From: Candidatus Litorirhabdus singularis
GTDB lineage: Bacteria; Pseudomonadota; Gammaproteobacteria; Pseudomonadales; Halieaceae
NCBI RefSeq assembly: GCF_026262625.1
Contig: NZ_SHNN01000001.1
Coordinates: 744,001-808,000 of the forward strand
Reading direction: 5' to 3'
DNA: 64,000 nt
Shown: positions 44,276 through 54,373 of the stretch, in pieces
Numbering within the stretch: position 1 is the stretch's first letter
Layout: each line of letters opens with the position of its first letter
Made by a program: the position numbers and the translations under genes
Notes under the pieces: generated by a model
Seen by the model: only the letters and a program-made list of their open reading frames with translations
What the model was told of the DNA's origin: nothing
Databases searched by the model: none

Positions 44276-44521
44276 TTGCTCAAAGTTCTCATCGTTGTAC
44301 TACTCATTGCGCTGGCAATAAGCCTGTTTAGCGGCTTCTATTTCCTGATGACAGACCAGGGCGACAAGGACAAACGGGGCACGGTAAATTCGTTAGGTGT
44401 CAGGGTAACCCTGGCTGCAAGCCTAATGTTGGTGGTGGTCTACGGTGTCGCAACAGGCCAACTGGGGTCTCAAGCACCCTGGGAGCAACCGAAGCCGGTG
44501 GCCCCCCAGGACGGAGAATAG
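44276..44521 (+). CDS. Small twin-helix membrane protein (DUF2909 type), TTG start
   Basis: An 81-residue protein with two membrane helices (about 1-22 and 42-60): LLKVLIVVLLIALAISLFSG and VRVTLAASLMLVVVYGVATG. This matches the DUF2909 family commonly found inside cytochrome c oxidase loci. The TTG at 44276 is chosen because a perfect GGAGG lies 8 bases upstream and a TATAAT (44243-44248) about 30 bases upstream; the reading frame is open much further but that part overlaps SURF1 antisense. It is the only plus-strand gene in the oxidase locus and converges with ctaE, 3 bp away. Function is unknown, perhaps in oxidase assembly. Confidence 0.82.
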   Translation: MLKVLIVVLLIALAISLFSGFYFLMTDQGDKDKRGTVNSLGVRVTLAASLMLVVVYGVATGQLGSQAPWEQPKPVAPQDGE

Positions 44522-44524
44522 TTG

Positions 44525-45502
44525 CTAGAGAATATAGACCAGCAGGAATAACATCACCCAGACAACATCGACAAAGTGCCAGTACCAACTCGACGCTTCA
44601 AAGCCAAAATGGTCATCAGCAGTAAAATGTCCACCCCGTATTGAACGCAACCACTGAATCAGCAGCATGGTCATACCCATGGCCACGTGAAAACCGTGGA
44701 AGCCAGTCAACATAAAGAACGTTGATCCATAGATACCTGAATCCAAAGTCAGTCCGTACAGGACATACGCCTCGTGGTACTCCATATACTGCAGGTAGAG
44801 AAATCCAAGCGCCAGAAGTACGCTAATACCTAACCAGATGTTAAATTTGCTGCGATTATTGGCGAGCAGTCCGAGGTGCGCGATATGCACGGTCACACTG
44901 GAAGACAACAGCAAGAGGGTGTTCCACATAGGCAGCCAATGCCACCAGTGCTCCACTTCGCCGAACGCCATGCTGGTATGGGGGCTGACGAAATCTCCAT
45001 TATTGGCAATTAATTGTGCGCCAGCTCCACCCACAGCTTCCTGCGGCGTTTGCATCATCGGCCAGCTGTAGTCAAAACCTTCCCACAGCAGATAATTCAT
45101 AGTGCCGCCCTCGCCTTCACCAGCGAGCCAGGGGCCGACCAGCACACGTACGTAAAACAGCGCGCCAAAAAAGCAGAAGAAAAACATCACTTCAGAGAAT
45201 ATGAACCAGAACATGCCCAACACGTAGGATTTTTTCAGCTGGGCGCTGTTCATGCCCGCCCGGTTTTCTCTAATGGTGGTGCGGAACCACACGAACAACG
45301 TAGCCGCGAACCAGAACAGACCGACGATAAAAATCGTCCAGGAATTGGTCTCAGCGCCAGGCTCGCCAAAGGTCATGTCATTGAGGACATTAGCAGCCCC
45401 AAAAATACTCAGCACCAGACCAATAGTGGCACTGATTGCCATGCCGCTGCTTTCCGGCACGTAATATTCTTCGTGCCCTGTACTATCTTGAGTGGACATC
45501 AT
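44525..45502 (-). CDS. ctaE: Cytochrome c oxidase subunit III
   Basis: Subunit III of the aa3-type oxidase, in the inner membrane. The 325-residue protein has about seven hydrophobic helices; EEYYVPESSGMAISATIGLV opens the first, followed by FWFIFSEVMFFFCFFGALFY with the conserved Glu, and later LLLSSSVTVHIAHLGLLANN and the end TGFHGFHVAMGMTMLLIQWL and SSWYWHFVDVVWVMLFLLVY. The loop after helix 3 (about 120-190) is longer than in mitochondrial subunit III, as usual in gammaproteobacteria. It is 9 bp downstream of ctaG. Confidence 0.96.
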   Translation of the reverse strand: MMSTQDSTGHEEYYVPESSGMAISATIGLVLSIFGAANVLNDMTFGEPGAETNSWTIFIVGLFWFAATLFVWFRTTIRENRAGMNSAQLKKSYVLGMFWFIFSEVMFFFCFFGALFYVRVLVGPWLAGEGEGGTMNYLLWEGFDYSWPMMQTPQEAVGGAGAQLIANNGDFVSPHTSMAFGEVEHWWHWLPMWNTLLLLSSSVTVHIAHLGLLANNRSKFNIWLGISVLLALGFLYLQYMEYHEAYVLYGLTLDSGIYGSTFFMLTGFHGFHVAMGMTMLLIQWLRSIRGGHFTADDHFGFEASSWYWHFVDVVWVMLFLLVYIL

Positions 45503-45511
45503 TATTCTCCG

Positions 45512-46069
45512 TTATCGGGTCGCTACCGCGCCCTTTACCATATCGGTTACATCAAAAATCGTATACGACAAAGTGATCGTGCCAATATCGCGCGGCAGGT
45601 CCCGGTCGACGATAAACTGCAGCGGCAGCTCCGCGCTCTGTTCACCTTCGAGGGGCTGCTGGTTGAAGCAAAAACACTCTGTCTTATGAAAATACTGGGC
45701 CGCTCGCGCTGGCGAAATACTCGGTATGGCTTGCCCCACCATAGCATCTGGCATTGGATTACGCGCCAGAAATACCGTGCTGTTAGCAGCCCCGGGGTTG
45801 ACCTTCATCATGGTTTCAGAAGGTTCAAATTTCCAGGGCATGCCGTCGTTATTGGTAGCCACAAACTGCACGTTGATTTGCCGTGACTCATCAACCCCCG
45901 ATTGTACCGCCTCGTAACGACCGCCAGTCTTGCCATTAATTCCCAACGCGTCGCACAGCACATTGTATAAAGGCACCATAACCACAAACACGAAAGCGAA
46001 CATCGCCACCGCCACAACCACCATTTTGAAGGTTATGTCGAGTGTCGGATTTTCGCTCACTTTCAGCAT
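45512..46069 (-). CDS. ctaG: Cytochrome c oxidase assembly protein CtaG/Cox11
   Basis: A copper chaperone for the CuB site of subunit I. The 185-residue protein has one N-terminal membrane helix (about 13-35, VVVAVAMFAFVFVVMVPLYN), then the Ig-like domain with NVQFVATNNDGMPWKFEPSE and the conserved copper motif FHKTECFCFNQQPLEGEQ (CFCF at about 132-135). Size and motifs are typical. It lies between ctaD and ctaE with short gaps. Confidence 0.96.
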   Translation of the reverse strand: MLKVSENPTLDITFKMVVVAVAMFAFVFVVMVPLYNVLCDALGINGKTGGRYEAVQSGVDESRQINVQFVATNNDGMPWKFEPSETMMKVNPGAANSTVFLARNPMPDAMVGQAIPSISPARAAQYFHKTECFCFNQQPLEGEQSAELPLQFIVDRDLPRDIGTITLSYTIFDVTDMVKGAVATR

Positions 46070-46075
46070 GGCTAA

Positions 46076-47638
46076 TTACTTGACCTGAGGAGGAACAGCA
46101 AAAGTATGGAACGGCGCCGGTGTCGGCACAGTCCATTCCAGGCCTTCAGCACCTTCCCAGACCTTCTCATCACTGATCGGCTGGCCAGCAACAATGGTCG
46201 CAATCACATTATACAAGAACAGGATTTGCGAGCCGCCGTAGATGAAGGCGCCAACACTGGACATCATGTTGAAGTCAGTGAACTGCAGGGCATAGTCTGG
46301 AATCCGTCGCGGCATGCCGGCCAGACCGACAAAGTGCTGCGGGAAGAACGCCAGGTTGAAGCCAACAAACGAAATCCAGAAGTGGGTTTTACCCATGGTT
46401 TCGTTGTACATGCGTCCGCACCACTTGGGCAACCAGTAGTACACAGCAGCAGTCATTGAGAATACCGCTCCTGCCACCATCACGTAGTGAAAGTGCGCAA
46501 CCACGAAGTAGCTGTCGTGGTACTGGAAGTCACTGGGAGCAATGGACAACATCAACCCGGTGAATCCGCCAATGGTAAACAAGACAACAAAGCCGATAGA
46601 GAACAGCATCGGCGTCTCGAAGGTCATCGAACCGCGCCACATCGTGCTAATCCAGTTAAAAACCTTAACCCCGGTAGGCACCGCAATGAGCATGGTGGCA
46701 TACATAAAGAACAGCTCACCGGACACTGGCATACCAACGGTATACATATGGTGCGCCCAGACAATAAATGACAGGAACGCGATAGACGCTGTCGCGTACA
46801 CCATCGAGTCATAGCCAAACAGCGGCTTACGCGCAAAGGTAGGAATAATCTGCGAGACCACACCAAAGGCCGGCAAGATGATGATGTAAACCTCAGGGTG
46901 ACCGAAGAACCAGAAGATATGCTGGAACAGTACCGGATCGCCACCACCGGCCGCTGAGAAGAAGCTGGTACCGAAGTGAATGTCCATCAACATCATGGTG
47001 ACCAAGCCAGCCAGTACCGGCATCACCGCAATCAAAAGATAGGCAGTAATAAACCAGGTCCATACGAACAACGGCATTTTCATCCAGGTCATGCCAGGAG
47101 CACGCAGGTTCCAGACCGTGGCGACGATGTTAATCGACCCCATAATCGAGGACAGTCCCAGAATGTGCACGCCGAAGATGAAAAAGGTCACCGAAGGTGG
47201 CGCATAAGTCGTCGACAACGGTGCGTAAAAGGTCCAGCCAAACGCCGGGCCGCCGCCTTCCATGAAGAGTGTAGACGCCAGCAGCAGAAACGCCGGTGGC
47301 AGAATCCAGAAGCTCCAGTTGTTCATACGCGGCAGAGCCATGTCCGGAGCCCCGATCATCATCGGGATCATCCAGTTAGCCAGGCCAACAAACGATGGCA
47401 TGATGGCGCCGAAAACCATGATCAAGCCGTGCATCGTGGTCATCTGGTTGAAAAATTCTGGACGGATAAGCTGCATGCCAGGCTGGAACAACTCGGCGCG
47501 AATAATCATCGCAAAAGAGCCGCCCAGAATAAACATGGCGAAGCTGAACCATAGGTACATGGTTCCAATGTCTTTGTGGTTGGTGGCAAAAATCCACCGC
47601 TTTAGGCCCTTGGCGGGGCCGTGATGATGATCTCCCAT
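46076..47638 (-). CDS. ctaD: Cytochrome c oxidase subunit I
   Basis: The catalytic subunit that reduces oxygen at the heme a3-CuB centre and pumps protons. The 520-residue protein has 12 membrane helices. The heme a ligand is in MTTMHGLIMVFGAIMP (about 66-81), and the CuB His-Tyr pair is in FWFFGHPEVYIIILPAFGVV (about 238-257), followed by WAHHMYTVGM with the other two CuB histidines and YFVVAHFHYVMVAGAVF with the a3 and a ligands near residue 375. The K-channel and D-channel regions look standard for type A1 oxidases. It is 12 bp downstream of ctaC. Confidence 0.98.
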   Translation of the reverse strand: MGDHHHGPAKGLKRWIFATNHKDIGTMYLWFSFAMFILGGSFAMIIRAELFQPGMQLIRPEFFNQMTTMHGLIMVFGAIMPSFVGLANWMIPMMIGAPDMALPRMNNWSFWILPPAFLLLASTLFMEGGGPAFGWTFYAPLSTTYAPPSVTFFIFGVHILGLSSIMGSINIVATVWNLRAPGMTWMKMPLFVWTWFITAYLLIAVMPVLAGLVTMMLMDIHFGTSFFSAAGGGDPVLFQHIFWFFGHPEVYIIILPAFGVVSQIIPTFARKPLFGYDSMVYATASIAFLSFIVWAHHMYTVGMPVSGELFFMYATMLIAVPTGVKVFNWISTMWRGSMTFETPMLFSIGFVVLFTIGGFTGLMLSIAPSDFQYHDSYFVVAHFHYVMVAGAVFSMTAAVYYWLPKWCGRMYNETMGKTHFWISFVGFNLAFFPQHFVGLAGMPRRIPDYALQFTDFNMMSSVGAFIYGGSQILFLYNVIATIVAGQPISDEKVWEGAEGLEWTVPTPAPFHTFAVPPQVK

Positions 47639-47650
47639 CTCGAAGTCCTC

Positions 47651-48826
47651 CTATTGGCCTTTCTTGAAGTTGAAAATGTCCAGGGGCTGAACCATATCGC
47701 CCATGTTGTTGCCAAAGGCGTTACGCTGGTAGGTAATAACCGCCGCCATATCGACATCGTTAAGCTGGCCCCCAAAGGCCTGCATCGCAGTGCCGGGCAC
47801 GCCATTTACAACAGAATCAAGATGGCCATTGATTGCACCAGTTACAAGCAGGCTGCCTGCAATTGCTTTACCGACACCGCCTTCACCATTAGCGCCATGA
47901 CAGGCCAGGCAGGAGCGTTGATAAACGCCCTTGCCACGCTCAGCCAGCTCATCAAGTGTGAATGACTGTGCCATCAACTCTTTGATTTCGGCAGCCTCAG
48001 ACTGCTTGGTAGCCAGCCAATCGACGTAGTCTGCCTTACTGACCACATGGACAACAATCGGCATAAAGCCGTGTTCCTTGCCGCACAGCTCGGCGCATTG
48101 CCCGCGAAAAATACCCACTTGAGTACTCTTGAACCAGGTTTCGTTGATAAAGCCAGGGATCGCGTCCTTCTTGACCGCGAGATCGGGGACCCACCAGGAG
48201 TGGATAACGTCATTGGCTGTTACCAGCAGACGCACTTTGGTGTCGACTGGCACTACCAGAGGCTCGTCGACCTCAAGTAAATAGTGCTCGCCTTTGACTT
48301 CTTCGTTGTAAATTTCGTCCTGAGGGGTACGCAGATTGCTAAAGAACTTCAGGTTTTCACCGTCTTCCTGCAAATACTCGTACTTCCACTTCCACTGGAA
48401 GCCGGTCACCAGAATGTCCATCTCCGCATCGTCGAAATCATATATTTCGATCAGGGTTTTGGTCGCAGGCACAGCCATGGCTAACAAAATCAGGAAAGGG
48501 ACAACTGTCCAGGCGATTTCAACCTTGGTGCTTTCGTGGAAAGTCGCTGGAACGACCCCCTTGGATTTACGATGCGCAAAGATTGAGTAAAACATCACTC
48601 CGAATACCAATACGCCGATGATGACGCAGATCCAGAAGATGATCATATGCAAGTCGTAGATAGAGGCACTGACCTCTGTTACCCCGACCGGCATATTGAT
48701 TGCATTAACCTTGGAGTCTTGAGCCCACGCCGTCGCTGCCGTCAGTGGCAACAAAGCCGACATCGAACTCAGCGCCAGCGTCAATCGCCGTTTCGCTTTA
48801 AAACACATTCCCCGTGTCCCCTTCAT
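47651..48826 (-). CDS. ctaC: Cytochrome c oxidase subunit II with fused cytochrome c domain
   Basis: The electron-entry subunit, 391 residues. It has a signal peptide (to about residue 35), two membrane helices (about 60-85 and 105-125), the CuA domain (about 140-265) with IHSWWVPDLAVKKDAIPG and the CuA site FRGQCAELCGKEHGFMPIVV, and a C-terminal cytochrome c domain with heme motif SCLACHGANGEGGVGKAIAG (about 307-326) and a Met ligand region AMQAFGGQLND. The fusion makes this a caa3-like enzyme that can take electrons through its own heme c. It is the first gene of the ctaC-ctaD-ctaG-ctaE operon. Confidence 0.97.
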   Translation of the reverse strand: MKGTRGMCFKAKRRLTLALSSMSALLPLTAATAWAQDSKVNAINMPVGVTEVSASIYDLHMIIFWICVIIGVLVFGVMFYSIFAHRKSKGVVPATFHESTKVEIAWTVVPFLILLAMAVPATKTLIEIYDFDDAEMDILVTGFQWKWKYEYLQEDGENLKFFSNLRTPQDEIYNEEVKGEHYLLEVDEPLVVPVDTKVRLLVTANDVIHSWWVPDLAVKKDAIPGFINETWFKSTQVGIFRGQCAELCGKEHGFMPIVVHVVSKADYVDWLATKQSEAAEIKELMAQSFTLDELAERGKGVYQRSCLACHGANGEGGVGKAIAGSLLVTGAINGHLDSVVNGVPGTAMQAFGGQLNDVDMAAVITYQRNAFGNNMGDMVQPLDIFNFKKGQ

Positions 48827-49153
48827 TGAAGTTTGAATTTTTGTCCCATTGTCCGCTAACCGGACCCCTGCGTAAATTCCGCATCAGGCCCAGGCCACAT
48901 ACAGGAAGATTCAAGTTTACAGCTGCAAGTTTGCACGCAAGTGCGCTATGCATAACACTGCAAACGCGCCACGATAGCGGCGCGTGAGGAGCGCTGAATT
49001 ATTTTTTGACGCAGGGTGCGACAAAACGCGGCGATTATACTCGAATTCATGGTAAAGAACACTACAGGAATTACTTTGTTCTATTATCGTAAGTCGCTGA
49101 TTATAAACGGGGTTTGGGTGACAGTGTTTTGATGCAGGACAAGTTTCCAAGAT
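48827..49153. promoter_or_regulatory. Divergent 327-bp region between ctaC and the MATE gene
   Basis: No gene is seen. On the minus strand a perfect TATAAT (49034-49039) could serve the oxidase operon with a long leader of about 200 bases, though no good -35 box is seen. An inverted repeat CGCGCC...GGCGCG lies at about 48965-48984. On the plus strand TTGTTC (49076) and TTATAA (49101) could form a weak promoter for the MATE gene. Regulation cannot be read further. Confidence 0.4.
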
Positions 49154-50485
49154 ATGCGGCCTGAGTCGGGACTACAGCGCAAGATATGGGATATTGCCCT
49201 ACCGGCAATCGTATCCAACATCTCAATTCCCCTGCTCGGACTGGTGGATACTGCCATTCTGGGACATCTGGAGCATACCCGCTATCTTGGGGCAGTCGCC
49301 GTGGGTGCCGCGGTGTTGTCATTTCTTTACTGGGGTTTCAGTTTTCTGCGCATGGGAACAACGGGGCTGGTTGCCCGCGCGGTTGGCGCTGGCAACCGCG
49401 AGCGGGAACAGGAAGTGTTGCTGCAGTCGCTTATTCTGGCGCTAATCCTGGCACTGCTGGTCATTTTGACACATCGACTATGGTTGACCCTGGGGCTAGG
49501 CTGGATGGCGGCTGGACCGGATTTGACGCCCTTGGCAGAAAGTTACGCGCGTATAAGAATTTACAGCGCACCGGCGGTGCTTATGACTTATGCCGTGGTC
49601 GGTTGGTTTATCGGGCGCCAGAATATGCGCTGGCCGCTGGTGATTGTGGTCAGCACCAACCTGATCAATGTTGCGCTGGATCTGCTGTTTGTCGTGGTAT
49701 GGGACTGGAAAAGTGATGGTGCGGCCTACGCCACCGTTGGTGCTGAATACTGCGGCCTGGCGATTGCCGTGCTGGTAATGCTGCGGCAGCAGAAATTTCA
49801 GCTCGGGGCTGAGCAGCGCGCCCGCCTGCTACAGTGGCAGCATTACCGGGAGTTACTCAACAGCAACCGCTACCTGTTTATTCGCACCAGCTGTCTGCTC
49901 TTCAGTTTTGCCTTTTTCACCTCCCAAAGCGCCAGCTTTGGTGAGGAGCAGCTGGCTGCCAATACCATTATTCTCAACCTGCTGTTGTTTGCCGCCTATG
50001 GCCTGGACGGATTCGCCTACGCCGCCGAGGCCCTGTCAGGCAGTGCCGCCGGGGCCGGCAGGCTAGACCTGTTTTATGAAGTGGTATGGGCTTGCAGCGC
50101 ATGGAGCCTGCTCTCCGCTGCGGCGCTGAGCGCGCTGTTTGGTTGGTTTGGCGGGGAGCTTTTCAGCCTGTTCACCAGTCATCAGGCAGTCGTAATACTG
50201 CTATTGGAATATCAGCCCTGGCTGGTGGCACTACCGCTGATCGCCGCGGCATCCTATCTGCTGGACGGCGTATTTATTGGTACTGCCAGAACCCGTTACA
50301 TGATGTGGACCATGGTTGCTTCGTTGTTGCTGATCTATCTGCCGGCGTGGTACCTGCTACAACCGTGGGGGAATCACGGTTTGTGGGCGGCCTTTTTGTT
50401 GTTTAACGGTGCCAGAGGCGTCAGCCTGGGCCTGTGCTACTGGCAGCTCAGTCGGCGTCACGGCTGGCTTGACCCCGCTGGCTAA
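49154..50485 (+). CDS. MATE-family efflux transporter (DinF-like)
   Basis: A 443-residue multidrug or organic-compound exporter of the MATE family with about 12 membrane helices. It begins IWDIALPAIVSNISIPLLGL and VDTAILGHLEHTRYLGAVAV, the DinF-type start, with RMGTTGLVARAVGAGNRERE after helix 2, and repeats the pattern in the second half (LDGFAYAAEALSGSAAGAGR). Substrate unknown. The ATG at 49154 is preceded by a weak ribosome-binding site. It is divergent from the oxidase operon. Confidence 0.92.
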   Translation: MRPESGLQRKIWDIALPAIVSNISIPLLGLVDTAILGHLEHTRYLGAVAVGAAVLSFLYWGFSFLRMGTTGLVARAVGAGNREREQEVLLQSLILALILALLVILTHRLWLTLGLGWMAAGPDLTPLAESYARIRIYSAPAVLMTYAVVGWFIGRQNMRWPLVIVVSTNLINVALDLLFVVVWDWKSDGAAYATVGAEYCGLAIAVLVMLRQQKFQLGAEQRARLLQWQHYRELLNSNRYLFIRTSCLLFSFAFFTSQSASFGEEQLAANTIILNLLLFAAYGLDGFAYAAEALSGSAAGAGRLDLFYEVVWACSAWSLLSAAALSALFGWFGGELFSLFTSHQAVVILLLEYQPWLVALPLIAAASYLLDGVFIGTARTRYMMWTMVASLLLIYLPAWYLLQPWGNHGLWAAFLLFNGARGVSLGLCYWQLSRRHGWLDPAG

Positions 50486-50535
50486 ATCAGCGTTTTGTAC
50501 TAGGCTAAAGTTTCAGGATTGCAGGTTGATGGCTT

Positions 50536-51192
50536 ATGGGCACTGACACGATCCGGCAGATCATCGCAGGCGCCAAGCGTGAGGAATCTCGCTCCGGCAT
50601 TTTGCAAAACTATTTTAGCGAACAGCTGCCAGAGTTAAGCCTGCGCTTGCTGCTGCCAGAGACACATCCGGCACAGAGGCTGGTTGGGTTCGTTGAGCAA
50701 TATATCGATTACGTCCCTGAATTTATAGACAGTGCAACCACCATCAGCAGACGCACCAAGGCTTATGCCTACGCGGCACCCTTTCTGCACATCGCAGAAG
50801 ACTATTTTCTTACGCCGCCAGATGACTTGAGCCAAGCCAGCGGTTTACTGGCACTACTGGATGAGTCGTTTCTGGCGCAGCGCCTGCTGGAAGAGGTCAA
50901 CGAACGCCACAATCACCACTTTCACCAGCCACTACTGCCGGTGGATATGATGCGCGCCAATATAATTGTCCACCACCTGATCGGTGATGAACTGGCCAAC
51001 CGTCTCGATAGCCTGGTTGACCATACGGTAAAAAGACTGGTGGACCGTGAACACCTATTTGAACAACAACGCTACGCGGAGTTCCAACCGCAACAAGCAG
51101 CTGCCAACGCCTGGCAAGAGCTACCCTGTCTCAGTAGAAATGCCGATATCGAGCTGCGCCTTACTGCTGAGCTCAGTCTTTCTCAGGCTTAG
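50536..51192 (+). CDS. Uncharacterised helical protein
   Basis: A 218-residue soluble protein without signal peptide or membrane helix that I do not recognise. It is probably all helical. Visible features are the charged N-terminus (TIRQIIAGAKREESRSG), a His-rich stretch NERHNHHFHQPLLP (about 122-135) followed by MMRANIIVHHLIGDELANRL (about 138-157), and LVDHTVKRLVDREHLFEQQR. The cluster of histidines could bind a metal, but this is only suggestive. Its last 20 bp overlap the antisense end of yheV. It lies 50 bp after the MATE gene and may share its transcript. Confidence 0.75.
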   Translation: MGTDTIRQIIAGAKREESRSGILQNYFSEQLPELSLRLLLPETHPAQRLVGFVEQYIDYVPEFIDSATTISRRTKAYAYAAPFLHIAEDYFLTPPDDLSQASGLLALLDESFLAQRLLEEVNERHNHHFHQPLLPVDMMRANIIVHHLIGDELANRLDSLVDHTVKRLVDREHLFEQQRYAEFQPQQAAANAWQELPCLSRNADIELRLTAELSLSQA

Positions 51193-51409
51193 AGGCGGGG
51201 ATCAGGGTCACTGGCTCCGCCACCGTGTCCATAATACGCACGGGCGCGTTGACCCGGGTCTTGGGCTCCTCAACTTTGGTGTCTGAAGGGCGTTCGTCAG
51301 TGTAGCCACAAGCCACACAATCGCGAGTGTCCGCCTCCATATCCACGCGCAGTTTGTCTTGCTCACCACAGCGGGGGCACACCGCTCCTGCTATAAAACG
51401 TTTGACCAT
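51173..51409 (-). CDS. yheV: YheV-family zinc-ribbon protein
   Basis: A 78-residue protein of the YheV family (small putative metal-binding proteins of gammaproteobacteria). MVKRFIAGAVCPRCGEQDKL and DTRDCVACGYTDERP supply two CxxC pairs for a zinc ribbon at residues 11-37; the tail is variable and acidic. Function unknown. It lies directly downstream of aroE, with one stop codon almost touching the next start, and converges on the uncharacterised gene with overlapping 3' ends. Confidence 0.9.
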   Translation of the reverse strand: MVKRFIAGAVCPRCGEQDKLRVDMEADTRDCVACGYTDERPSDTKVEEPKTRVNAPVRIMDTVAEPVTLIPASKPEKD

Positions 51410-53187
<1,778 letters not shown>

Positions 53188-53229
53188 TCACACGGGCGGC
53201 GGGACGAAGCACAGGGCCGCCACAAATTC

Positions 53230-53796
53230 CTAACCAGGACGAAAGATACGGTCTGAAGCCAAGTCTCGGATGACTGATGGATTAGCGCTATCGCCCAAGA
53301 CACCGGGCACCACACCATCCAGTCGCAATCCAAAGTGCTTCACAACCTGAAATAAATGGCGCGCTGGTTGGCTCCCTGCCACATTGGCTGAGGTCGAAAC
53401 CAAAGGACCCTCTAGCCCATTACATAGCGCCTTAACCGTAGAGTGAGCGCTTACTCTGATGGCGACTGTCCCGTGTTCACCACAGATCCAGTCGGGTACC
53501 CGATCATAATGGGGTATCAACCAGGTAACCGGCCCAGGCCAACTTGCGCCCAAGCGCGCAAGATCGGCAGCTGGAAGGTCATGCAGTAACCAGTCAAACT
53601 GGCTCATCTGCGCCGCTACCAGAATAAGGCCTTTCTCGACCGGTCTGGCTTTAAGCGCCAGCAGGCGCGTGACCGCGGTTTGATTCCAGAGATCACAACC
53701 CAAACCCCAGACCGCCTCAGTAGGATAGGCAATGACTCCGCCAGCGTGGATACACGACAATCCCTGCCGCAACCGGAAGTCCTGCACCGACTGCAT
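53230..53796 (-). CDS. tsaC: L-threonylcarbamoyladenylate synthase (YrdC/TsaC)
   Basis: TsaC makes the threonylcarbamoyl-AMP used for the t6A modification of tRNAs reading ANN codons. The 188-residue YrdC-domain protein has IAYPTEAVWGLGCDLWNQ (about 23-40), the PRPVEKGL-like ARPVEKGLILVAA, the middle strand PVTWLIPH and the SxS motif region GPLVSTSANVAGSQPA (about 128-143). It is of TsaC length, without the extra C-terminal domain of Sua5. Its ATG overlaps the purE stop (TAATG). Confidence 0.95.
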   Translation of the reverse strand: MQSVQDFRLRQGLSCIHAGGVIAYPTEAVWGLGCDLWNQTAVTRLLALKARPVEKGLILVAAQMSQFDWLLHDLPAADLARLGASWPGPVTWLIPHYDRVPDWICGEHGTVAIRVSAHSTVKALCNGLEGPLVSTSANVAGSQPARHLFQVVKHFGLRLDGVVPGVLGDSANPSVIRDLASDRIFRPG

Positions 53797-54299
53797 TAAT
53801 CGCGCAACTTTTCCTGTAAAGCAGCGTCTTTAGCCTGCACCGCAGCCGCGTCTGCCGCTCGCGTCTCGCGCAATCGCTGGGCCAAATCACTGTCTGCGGT
53901 AGCCATAATCTGTGCCGCGAGATAGCCCGCATTTTTGGCACCAGCGCGACCAATGGCCACACACGCTACCGGAATACCGCCAGGCATCTGCACCGTAGAC
54001 AGCAATGCATCAAGACCATCCAGTGACGCATCAATGGGCACACCTATAACCGGTTTCACCGTATTAGCCGCCACTGCGCCAGCCAAGTGGGCCGCCATAC
54101 CTGCGGCCGCAATAAAAACTGCGCAACCACGGGCGTCCGCATCCAAAACATATTCATGGGTTGCCGCCGGGGTGCGGTGGGCAGAAGTTACCTTGGCTTC
54201 AAAAGGTATCTGCAACTGGCGCAGGATGGCGAAACTGGCCTCCATGACTGGTAAATCAGAATCTGAACCCATCAATACTGCTACAAATGACTCACTCAT
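53796..54299 (-). CDS. purE: N5-carboxyaminoimidazole ribonucleotide mutase
   Basis: PurE class I rearranges N5-CAIR to CAIR in purine synthesis. The 167-residue protein has AVLMGSDSDLPVMEASFAIL (about 8-27), the conserved VTSAHRTPAATHEYV, FIAAAGMAAHLAGAVAANT and VIGVPIDASLDGLDALLST, VQMPGGIPVACVAIGRAGAK. No purK lies next to it. It overlaps tsaC by one base. The gene begins 74 bp after dprA on the same strand's downstream side, so it may have its own promoter. Confidence 0.97.
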   Translation of the reverse strand: MSESFVAVLMGSDSDLPVMEASFAILRQLQIPFEAKVTSAHRTPAATHEYVLDADARGCAVFIAAAGMAAHLAGAVAANTVKPVIGVPIDASLDGLDALLSTVQMPGGIPVACVAIGRAGAKNAGYLAAQIMATADSDLAQRLRETRAADAAAVQAKDAALQEKLRD

Positions 54300-54373
54300 T
54301 GCTTACTTGCCTCGCTTCCGATTGTGAAGAGCGCGGAATTTAACCCGTTGCTGGCACAGTATCAACCCCGCTT

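Noticed and set aside
45014-45886. 290-residue antisense reading frame across ctaE and ctaG
   Set aside because: It spans two well supported genes and their gap on the other strand, with no family motif.
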